Shown here piece after piece: positions 5,201-12,734 of a stretch of DNA of 14,302 bases (position 1 is the stretch's first letter; each line of letters starts with the position of its first letter). The stretch is from Porticoccaceae bacterium. GTDB lineage: Bacteria; Pseudomonadota; Gammaproteobacteria; Pseudomonadales; Porticoccaceae. The notes beneath the pieces are model-generated. The model made no database searches. It saw nothing but the letters and a program-made list of their open reading frames with translations, and was not told the DNA's origin. The stretch lies in assembly GCA_002720735.1 (NCBI GenBank), contig PBJN01000060.1, forward strand, positions 1 through 14,302, in the 5' to 3' direction. Position numbers and translations under genes: made by a program.

Positions 5201-8200
5201 ATGGTTGAAGTGAATAGTAAAGTAGCTACTAACAAGCGTTTGGATGGGCACAGAGGGTTCCCAAAAAGCTCCGGCTTGTATGCACCTGATCTAGAGAAAG
5301 AATCCTGCGGAGTCGGTTTCGTTGCAAATATTCGCGGAGAACCCAGCCATCAGATGATGCTGGACGCCTATCATCTGAATTCACGGATGGATCACCGCGG
5401 TGGCTGTGGCTTCGAGGAAAACACGGGTGATGGCGCGGGAATCTTGACAGCAATACCCCACAATTTTTTTAAGTCTATATCCGAAGAACTCGGATTTAGC
5501 TTACCTCAAGGAGGAAGCTATGCAGTCGGCAATATTTTTTTGCCTACCGACAAAAATGAACGAGCATTCTGTAAAGAACATATAGAGAGTGTTGTTGGTA
5601 AGTACAATCAACAGTTCATTGCTTGGAGAAAGGTTCCAATCGAGCCATTGATAGCAAATATTGGTCCAGCAGCGCTCAATGCAATGCCCGAGATCGAACA
5701 ATTGTTCATCGGATCGAACGAGGCGAGCTCTAAAGAATTTGAAAGAATGCTGTACATTATAAGAAAAAGCTTTACTGTTGAACTCAGACAAAATGCGATG
5801 CTTGAGCAGCGCGATCTCATGTATGCTTGTACTCTATCCTCCAAGATAATCGTTTACAAGGGCATGCTCACTCCCGCGCAAGTTTTTCCTTTTTATCCAG
5901 ATCTAACCGATGCAAGATACGCTACACACCTGGCTATGGTGCATTCTCGTTTTAGCACGAACACATTCCCGTCATGGGACAGAGCTCAGCCCAATAGGTA
6001 TATGAGCCACAATGGAGAGATCAATACGTTACGTGGTAACAAAAACCAGATGGCTGCGAGGGAAGGTAACGTTCACTCTGATTTGTTCGGAAGTGAAATT
6101 AAAAAGCTATTTCCGATTATTGAGCCTGATTGCTCAGACTCAGGGTCGCTAGATAATGTGTTAGAATTTTTGATGATGTCAGGGCGTACTTTGCAAGAAG
6201 CTGTTGTGATGACAGTTCCCGAGGCCTGGCAATCAGATTCGAACATGGATGATGAAAAGAGGGCGTTTTATGAGTATCACTCGGCTCTTATGGAACCTTG
6301 GGATGGTCCTGCGTCTATTGCATTCTGTGATGGCGACTATATTGGAGCGGTCTTAGACCGAAATGGCCTAAGACCAAGTCGTTATTATGTTACCTACGAC
6401 GACAGGGTAATCATGGCCTCCGAGGTGGGGGTTTTAGCAGTCGAGCCGTCAAACATCAAATTCAAAGGGCGTTTACAGCCTGGAAAAATGTTCTTAATCG
6501 ATTTTGAAAAAGGGCGTATGGTGCCCGATGATGAATTAAAGCAAGAGTTTGCCCGCAAGCAACCTTATGCAGAGTGGCTTTCAAATCAAGTTCTAAATCT
6601 TGAAACACTCGTGAAGGAAAATTCTGTTGAGCACCCTCGGCCAAAGCAGCTGTTACAGCGAATGCAGGCCTTTGGATATACCGTCGAGACCATGGAGTTC
6701 ATGTTAATACCCTTGGTGAATGAAGCGCGAGATCCTCTCGGTTCGATGGGTAACGATTCAGCTCTGGCATGCCTATCGGAAAAGTCAAGGATGTCATATG
6801 ATTACTTCAAACAGCTATTTGCTCAAATCACCAACCCTCCCATAGATTCAATCCGAGAAGAGGTAGTGATGTCGCTCCAATGTTTTATTGGACCGGAGCA
6901 GAATGTCTTGGAGTGCTCAGAGGAACATGCCAACCGATTAAAGTTAGAAACGCCAATACTATCGAACCAAGAATTAGATGCGCTAAGGAACATCGATCAC
7001 AGAGGATGGAAATCTAAAGTCATTGATATCACGTTCGAAAAGAAGTCGGGTCCTCAGGGTATGATGAAATGTATTCATTCAATATGTGAATTAGCATCTG
7101 AAGCAATAGTAGAAGGCTATTCTTTGATAATACTATCTGATAGAGAGCTCAGTGCCGACAGGATGGCATTGAGCTCACTCATAGCTTGTGGCGCAGTTCA
7201 TCACCACCTTGTGAGCAACCATGAAAGGGCGCGCATCGGAATTATTCTGGAGTCCGGTGAAGCACGAGAGGTCCATCACCATTGTCTTTTGGCAGGATAT
7301 GGAGCAGACGCAATAAATCCTTACATTGCCTTCGAGGCACTGGTTCAGGCTAGAGAAGACGGCCTTCTTGAGGAGAGTCGCTATCCAAATATGGAATCGA
7401 TAGTTAGTGCCTACAAAAAGGGTGTCGCAAAAGGGATGCTTAAGGTTATGGCCAAAATGGGTATATCAACCCTACAATCGTATAAAGGGGCTCAGATTTT
7501 TGAGGCGGTGGGTTTAGCAGACGATATTATTTCTCTTTGCTTTGTGGGGACGGCAAGTAGAGTTCAAGGAGTGAATTTTAACATACTGTTTGAGGAAATG
7601 TGCCAGCGCCACGAACTAGGTTTCCCACAGCGAGATGTCAACCTCATTGAGGTGCTACCGAACCCAGGAGACTTCCATTGGAGGCGCGGCGGGGAGACAC
7701 ACATGTGGGATCCGAAAAGTATTTCCTCGCTTCAGGTGGCTGCTCGCACAAATGATCAGCAAGCCTATTGGGAGTTTGCGAAACATGCCAATGACCATTC
7801 AACCCGAAGCGCAACCTTCAGAGGATTATTAAGATTTAAAGACAATTCAGTTGAATCTATTCCACTCGAGTCAGTTGAACCTGCATCGGAAATAGTAAAA
7901 AGGTTTTGTACAGGTGCCATGAGCCTTGGTTCTATTTCCTCAGAAAGTCACGAAGCCCTCGCTATTGCCATGAACAGGCTTGGCGGTAAATCAAACACCG
8001 GAGAGGGTGGAGAAGATGAGCGCCGTTTTCTACCAATGGCTAATGGTGACTCTAAGAGATCAGCCATCAAACAGGTGGCGTCAGGGCGCTTCGGGGTGAC
8101 AATGTGGTATCTTGCTAACTCTGATGAAATCCAAATCAAAATTGTTCAAGGTGCCAAACCCGGTGAAGGTGGTGAGTTACCGGGAGGAAAAGTGGATGAA

Positions 8201-9799
8201 ACTATTGCTAAAATACGATACTCCACACCTGGTGTGGGACTCATCAGCCCTCCGCCGCACCATGACGTCTACTCAATTGAAGACATAGCTCAACTCATTC
8301 ATGATCTTAAAAATTGTAACCCAAACGCGCGAATTAGCGTGAAGTTAGGTTCTGAAATTGGGGTCGGCACCATCGCTGCCGGTGTCACGAAAGCCAAGAC
8401 AGATCACCTTGTAATAGCAGGACATGATGGAGGCACAGGCGCGTCTCCGTTGACGTCCATTAAGCACGCAGGACTCCCATGGGAACTGGGCATTGCCGAG
8501 ACTCATCAGACTTTGGTGATGAATAATCTTCGCTCACGTGTAGTTTTACAGACCGACGGACAAATTAAAACTGGACGTGATGCAGCTATAGCAATCCTGC
8601 TTGGGGCTGAAGAAATAGGTTTGTCTACAGCCCCATTGGTTACGCTCGGCTGCGTCATGATGCGAAAGTGCCACTTAAACACGTGTCCGGTTGGCATCGC
8701 GACTCAAGATGCCGATTTGCGCAAGAAATTTTCAGGACAACCTGAATTTGTCGTCAACTATTTATTTATGGTTGCAGAGGAAATGCGTCTGATTATGGCC
8801 AGCCTTGGGCTCAAAACCGTAAATTCAATGGTTGGACGTGTTGATCTCCTGGACACCCATGTGGCCCAGGATCATTGGAAATCTAAGGGAGTTGACCTTT
8901 CTAAGATGCTCTCGCCTGCCAAGATCATTTACGAGAATACAGAGGTGCGATGTGTATTTGAGCAAGATCACGGCCTTGATAAAGCGTTAGACCATCAACT
9001 TATTAAGCTTGCCAAGCCTGCTCTTGAGACTGGTCAGCTAGTCGAATTGGAGCTACCTATAGTTAACATCAACCGAGTAGTGGGCACGATGCTCTCGCAT
9101 GAAGTTGCCAAAGTAACGAATGGAAACATGCTAAAAGATGATACCATAAAGGTAAAGTTAACTGGCTCCGCCGGACAATCATTGGGAGCTTGGCTGGTGC
9201 AAGGGATAACCCTCCAAGTTGATGGAGATGCAAATGACTATGTGGGTAAAGGTTTATCGGGCGGCAAAATTATTATTCGACCGCCAGAAGAAAGTACATT
9301 TCGCGCTGAAGAGAATGTTATTTTAGGAAATGTAGCTCTGTATGGCGCAACTTCAGGCGAGGCCTATTTCAGAGGTATTGCCGCGGAACGTTTTTGCGTG
9401 AGAAACAGTGGAGCAAAGGCAGTCGTAGAGGGTGTGGGTGACCATGGTTGCGAGTACATGACGGGCGGAAGGGTAGCCATTCTTGGACCAACTGGAAGGA
9501 ATTTTGGCGCTGGGATGAGTGGTGGCATAGCATATGTTTGGGACAGAGACGGACAATTTCCAAGGTTATGTAACACTGGAACACTTGAGCTTGAAGTACT
9601 AGAGGAAAAAGACGATATCAAAGAATTAAAAAAAATGATTAGAAATCATTTACTGTACACGGGATCAGAGGTTGCGAGAAGAATCTTGGCTAATTGGGAT
9701 AGTGAGCGTAGATTTTTTTCTAAAGTCATGCCAACCGACTATAAACGAGTACTTTCGGAAATTGGTGCAAAAAAATCCCAGAAACAAGCTATTGGTTAA
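5201..9799 (+). CDS. gltB: Glutamate synthase, large (alpha) subunit
   Basis: GltB takes ammonia from glutamine and delivers it through an internal channel to 2-oxoglutarate, making glutamate with electrons from GltD. The 1532 residues show the full domain order. There is a short leader (1-35), and then the glutaminase domain starting at the nucleophile Cys36 (SCGVGF), with RFSTNTFPSW and NGEINTLRGN around 250-280. The central domain is at about 480-800. The FMN synthase domain follows, with SNTGEGGED near 931, PGEGGELPGGK near 986 and AGHDGGTGASPLTS near 1075. The 3Fe-4S cysteines are Cys1151, Cys1157 and Cys1162 (CVMMRKCHLNTC). Last is the glycine-rich beta-helix domain (about 1250-1500). 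In this family the leader is removed so that Cys becomes residue 1. The CGVGF lead resembles the Azospirillum and cyanobacterial form more than the CGFGL form of enterics and pseudomonads. ATG 5201 has a poor SD; GTG 5210 is an alternative. gltD follows after 24 nt. Confidence 0.97.
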   Translation: MVEVNSKVATNKRLDGHRGFPKSSGLYAPDLEKESCGVGFVANIRGEPSHQMMLDAYHLNSRMDHRGGCGFEENTGDGAGILTAIPHNFFKSISEELGFSLPQGGSYAVGNIFLPTDKNERAFCKEHIESVVGKYNQQFIAWRKVPIEPLIANIGPAALNAMPEIEQLFIGSNEASSKEFERMLYIIRKSFTVELRQNAMLEQRDLMYACTLSSKIIVYKGMLTPAQVFPFYPDLTDARYATHLAMVHSRFSTNTFPSWDRAQPNRYMSHNGEINTLRGNKNQMAAREGNVHSDLFGSEIKKLFPIIEPDCSDSGSLDNVLEFLMMSGRTLQEAVVMTVPEAWQSDSNMDDEKRAFYEYHSALMEPWDGPASIAFCDGDYIGAVLDRNGLRPSRYYVTYDDRVIMASEVGVLAVEPSNIKFKGRLQPGKMFLIDFEKGRMVPDDELKQEFARKQPYAEWLSNQVLNLETLVKENSVEHPRPKQLLQRMQAFGYTVETMEFMLIPLVNEARDPLGSMGNDSALACLSEKSRMSYDYFKQLFAQITNPPIDSIREEVVMSLQCFIGPEQNVLECSEEHANRLKLETPILSNQELDALRNIDHRGWKSKVIDITFEKKSGPQGMMKCIHSICELASEAIVEGYSLIILSDRELSADRMALSSLIACGAVHHHLVSNHERARIGIILESGEAREVHHHCLLAGYGADAINPYIAFEALVQAREDGLLEESRYPNMESIVSAYKKGVAKGMLKVMAKMGISTLQSYKGAQIFEAVGLADDIISLCFVGTASRVQGVNFNILFEEMCQRHELGFPQRDVNLIEVLPNPGDFHWRRGGETHMWDPKSISSLQVAARTNDQQAYWEFAKHANDHSTRSATFRGLLRFKDNSVESIPLESVEPASEIVKRFCTGAMSLGSISSESHEALAIAMNRLGGKSNTGEGGEDERRFLPMANGDSKRSAIKQVASGRFGVTMWYLANSDEIQIKIVQGAKPGEGGELPGGKVDETIAKIRYSTPGVGLISPPPHHDVYSIEDIAQLIHDLKNCNPNARISVKLGSEIGVGTIAAGVTKAKTDHLVIAGHDGGTGASPLTSIKHAGLPWELGIAETHQTLVMNNLRSRVVLQTDGQIKTGRDAAIAILLGAEEIGLSTAPLVTLGCVMMRKCHLNTCPVGIATQDADLRKKFSGQPEFVVNYLFMVAEEMRLIMASLGLKTVNSMVGRVDLLDTHVAQDHWKSKGVDLSKMLSPAKIIYENTEVRCVFEQDHGLDKALDHQLIKLAKPALETGQLVELELPIVNINRVVGTMLSHEVAKVTNGNMLKDDTIKVKLTGSAGQSLGAWLVQGITLQVDGDANDYVGKGLSGGKIIIRPPEESTFRAEENVILGNVALYGATSGEAYFRGIAAERFCVRNSGAKAVVEGVGDHGCEYMTGGRVAILGPTGRNFGAGMSGGIAYVWDRDGQFPRLCNTGTLELEVLEEKDDIKELKKMIRNHLLYTGSEVARRILANWDSERRFFSKVMPTDYKRVLSEIGAKKSQKQAIG

Positions 9800-9823
9800 T
9801 TAGAAAGAGGCTAAGGAACTAAA

Positions 9824-11263
9824 ATGGGAAAAGTCACAGGTTTCAAAGAATTTGATAGAGTCGTCGAGCCCTACAGGTCTCCATCGGTAAGGATCACTGA
9901 TTTTAAAGAAATATATACTCCGCACGATGAAGATCATCTTAAAACGCAGGGTTCGCGCTGTATGAATTGTGGAGTGCCTTTCTGTCAATCAAACAATGGG
10001 TGTCCTGTATACAACTTAATTCCAGAATGGAATGATCTGGTATACAAGGGTCGCTGGAAAGAGGCGCTGGACAGGTTACACAAAACCAATAATTTTCCAG
10101 AATTTACTGGGAGGGTGTGCCCAGCGCCTTGCGAGGGCGCGTGTGTTCTAGGGATAACCAGCCCCCCAGTCACCATCAAAAATCTCGAGAATGCCATTAT
10201 TGACAGGGGCTTTGACGAAGGTTGGGTAATAGCAAAACCTCCAGAGCATCGTACAGGAAAATCAGTAGCTATAGTTGGCTCTGGGCCTGCAGGGCTAGCC
10301 GCGGCGGCTCAACTCAATCAGGCAGGACATGCCGTCGTCGTATATGAGCGAGACGATCGCATTGGCGGGCTGCTCATGTACGGTATTCCAAATATGAAAC
10401 TTGATAAAAATATCGTTGAGCGGCGGGTACAGTTATTACGTGAAGAGGGCGTAAAGTTTAGGTGTAATACCGATATTGGCAAGGATCTGCCAATTCAGCA
10501 ACTTCTTGAGAACAATGATGCTGTGGTGCTAGCTACGGGTGCAACAAAACCACGTGACTTAAATATTCCGGGGAGAAAAGGGCGGGGTGTACACTTTGCA
10601 ATGGAATTTCTGACGTACAATACAAAAAGTTACCTCGATTCGGAGCTTGACGATGGCCATTTTATCTCTGCCAAAGACAAAAATGTGATAGTTATCGGTG
10701 GTGGCGATACCGGAACGGATTGTATTGGCACATCACTCCGCCATGGTTGTAAATCGTTGGCAAATTTCGAGTTGTTCCCACAAAATCCCTCAGATAGGAC
10801 TTCTGACAATCCTTGGCCACTCTGGCCAAAAATACATCGAATCGACTACGGTCATGCTGAAGCGGCGGAGCATTTTGGTTCAGATCCAAGGAAATACTCT
10901 ATTAGCAGCAAAGAAATATTGAGGAATGACGATGGATCTGTGAGGGGAATTCTCACAGTATCTGTGGACTCGCAGCTCAAAGAGATTCCAGGGTCACAAA
11001 GGTTTTGGGAAGCCGACCTCATATTACTTGCAATGGGCTTCCTGCAACCTGAACATTACATTAACAAAAGTTTAGGAGCTGAAACGGACTCACGCGGAAA
11101 CTTTTTAGCAAATAAGATCAATTACAGAACCAATATCGACAAGTTGTACGCTGCAGCTGACTGTCGACGAGGTCAAGATCTAGTGGTGAGGGCTATAAAT
11201 GAAGGCAGAGAAGTAGCGAGAGAGATAGACAGAGACCTGATGGGTAGCACAAATCTTCCGTAA
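9824..11263 (+). CDS. gltD: Glutamate synthase, small (beta) subunit, NADPH-dependent
   Basis: GltD oxidises NAD(P)H on FAD and passes electrons through 4Fe-4S clusters to GltB. The N-terminal cluster domain has Cys46, Cys49, Cys54 and Cys60 (CMNCGVPFCQSNNGC) and Cys99, Cys103 and Cys107 (CPAPCEGAC). The FAD site is VGSGPAG (151-157) with the following YERDDRIGGL. The NAD(P) site is IGGGDTGTDC (291-300), followed by the LRHG loop. The C-terminal FAD motif reads YAAADCRRGQ (442-451), where most relatives have a Gly before the Asp, so A445 is unusual. The length of 479 residues is typical. ATG 9824 has a clear SD (AAGGA, 9813-9817) and a 24-nt gap from gltB, so the pair forms an operon in the usual order. 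No strong terminator with a T-run follows. The coenzyme (NADPH rather than NADH) is inferred from the bacterial family. Confidence 0.97.
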   Translation: MGKVTGFKEFDRVVEPYRSPSVRITDFKEIYTPHDEDHLKTQGSRCMNCGVPFCQSNNGCPVYNLIPEWNDLVYKGRWKEALDRLHKTNNFPEFTGRVCPAPCEGACVLGITSPPVTIKNLENAIIDRGFDEGWVIAKPPEHRTGKSVAIVGSGPAGLAAAAQLNQAGHAVVVYERDDRIGGLLMYGIPNMKLDKNIVERRVQLLREEGVKFRCNTDIGKDLPIQQLLENNDAVVLATGATKPRDLNIPGRKGRGVHFAMEFLTYNTKSYLDSELDDGHFISAKDKNVIVIGGGDTGTDCIGTSLRHGCKSLANFELFPQNPSDRTSDNPWPLWPKIHRIDYGHAEAAEHFGSDPRKYSISSKEILRNDDGSVRGILTVSVDSQLKEIPGSQRFWEADLILLAMGFLQPEHYINKSLGAETDSRGNFLANKINYRTNIDKLYAAADCRRGQDLVVRAINEGREVAREIDRDLMGSTNLP

Positions 11264-11368
11264 TCTTTACCCCCGAAACAAAATTATTCCCATCAACTCC
11301 ATCTACCAACAAGCGTGCTTAAAAATCTACGCAATCACGGCGACCACCTGTGGTAACATGGATAACGC

Positions 11369-12412
11369 CTAAATGCCCGACCACAATTCTCCGCACCCTG
11401 TGCCAGAAAAAAGCCCATTAATAATACTTCGATCAAAATCACCCATCGATGCATATTCCGCTCTGATGTAATTTAAACACTTTGCCTGATATGAAAATGT
11501 GCTCTGCTCCCAATGCATCCCGTCAATTTCGGCCTCCCATACCAATTGACCAGCCTTTTTGGCGGCATAATTTGCCAATAATGCGGGGACGTAGACTCGT
11601 CCAACCTCTCTCAAAATTTGCTTTAGAGTGGAGGGTATGTCCTCTGTAGAGATCCAATCATCATCATCGGGCTCCAAACCGGATTGATCCTCCATAAGAC
11701 CTGTGTAAACTACAGCTCGGGGGCTTTTTTTGTGTGAAAGATTGCGCGAGGTAGGATCTAAGCCAATAAGCTGAGTCAGTTGTCCATACATTGCAAAGTC
11801 AGAGGCTCCTGGTCTCCCCCCGAGCAAAAACGGCTGCTCTGTGAAGTGAGCTTCAAGTAATTCAAGTAACCGAACATAACTGCTTTCTATAATGTGGGCT
11901 GTCGTTTTGTTCGACCCAACAATACCAAGTCTGCCAATTTGTCTATCCATTATAAAAGCCTTTGCATCAGCCCATTCGTCATGAGACTGACGAATATCAT
12001 CATAGAGAGGCAGGAGTGTCCCTGCATTATCAGCATCTTTTCGAAAGTGCCATCGAAAATGAAACATACACTTAGTGACCCACTCGTCGGCAAAATCCTC
12101 AAGCAAATAATCAACAAATGCGAGCCATCCACTTTTTGGAATCACAGAACGGGGCAAATGCTCAGTCTCAAGTCTACGCATTATTGGAGTCGAATCGCAA
12201 ACAACCTCCAAGTCACCACGCGAACTTTGGAGCAACAACATAGGCAATAAAAGCACTTTCGGTTCATCAAGTCCCAATTCTTTGAGTACCTTTTTAGGAT
12301 CACCCCACAACATTTTGTAGGGGATGCGTCGATACCTAAGCAGAGCCAGCATCTTTCTTGTGTAAGGAGATGGTATTGCACCAAGCAACTGTATTGGGTA
12401 TCTATGAATCAT
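11369..12412 (-). CDS. Glutathione S-transferase family protein with long C-terminal part
   Basis: The N-terminal third looks like the thioredoxin-fold glutathione site of GSTs: a beta strand, then PSPYTRKML (residues 14-22), where Ser15 or Tyr17 could activate glutathione, and the gamma-glutamyl binding motif DSTPIMRRLE (73-82). A helical C-terminal GST domain follows with the typical FLLGGRPGASDFAMYGQL (195-212). At 347 residues it is 100 or more longer than common GSTs (about 200-230). The extra part (about 235-347) has an acidic stretch (EPDDDDW, near 250) and ends in a segment with YQAKCLNYIRAEY. The start is ATG at 12412 without a good SD. It is convergent with gltD and divergent from the acyl-CoA synthetase. 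Reaction and substrate are unknown; such long GST-like proteins may have lost transferase activity. Confidence 0.82.
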   Translation of the reverse strand: MIHRYPIQLLGAIPSPYTRKMLALLRYRRIPYKMLWGDPKKVLKELGLDEPKVLLLPMLLLQSSRGDLEVVCDSTPIMRRLETEHLPRSVIPKSGWLAFVDYLLEDFADEWVTKCMFHFRWHFRKDADNAGTLLPLYDDIRQSHDEWADAKAFIMDRQIGRLGIVGSNKTTAHIIESSYVRLLELLEAHFTEQPFLLGGRPGASDFAMYGQLTQLIGLDPTSRNLSHKKSPRAVVYTGLMEDQSGLEPDDDDWISTEDIPSTLKQILREVGRVYVPALLANYAAKKAGQLVWEAEIDGMHWEQSTFSYQAKCLNYIRAEYASMGDFDRSIINGLFSGTGCGELWSGI

Positions 12413-12734
12413 TATTTAACTTTTACCATCAAATAAACATTAGTGTTGTACCTAATTCAGGGTTTTGAACTTTTTAGCAAATGCGGAATGCCTCCTCAAC
12501 ATTAGATAAATAATTTCCACTTGACATAGCGTACTTGAATTTCAACCAATTAAATGTGACCATCATGTCCAGATTGTAGAAAAATAATGTCGCTGTGCCA
12601 AAATAATTGCAGAAGTAGAGGGTAAGAGAATAGCGATATTCATATTCTGCCTTACTACTGTACTTGTTATTTTGATAAAAAAATTGCAAATTTCGTCAAA
12701 TACTATTTTATTTCCCTCGCCGTACTGAAAAGTT
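12413..12734. other. 322-nt AT-rich divergent intergenic region
   Basis: It separates the GST gene (minus) from the acyl-CoA synthetase (plus). It is much richer in A+T than the flanking genes. TTGACA stands at 12521-12526 on the plus strand but has no -10 at a suitable distance. A short 5-bp stem with a GCGA loop occurs at 12628-12641. Short open frames on the minus strand lack a ribosome site and are not called. No RNA gene is seen. Confidence 0.5.
12684..12712 (+). promoter_or_regulatory. Weak candidate promoter for the acyl-CoA synthetase
   Basis: TTGCAA (12684-12689), a 17-nt spacer and TTTATT (12707-12712) match the sigma70 consensus at four of six positions each. The leader to ATG 12735 would be about 16 nt. 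Low confidence in such AT-rich sequence. Confidence 0.22.

Noticed and set aside
9353..9621. Three overlapping minus-strand frames inside gltB
   Set aside because: They are antisense to the conserved glycine-rich domain of gltB; long antisense frames there follow from its codon pattern.
11339..11369. Nested inverted repeat GGCG-(ACCACCTGTGGT)-CGCC between gltD and the GST gene as a terminator
   Set aside because: Stems are short, one loop is very tight and there is no T-run in either direction; it may be chance.
12474..12689. Minus-strand frame of 71 codons upstream of the GST gene
   Set aside because: AT-rich, no ribosome site, no recognised family. Its last 30 codons look mildly protein-like, so a gene remnant cannot be fully excluded, but support is too thin.
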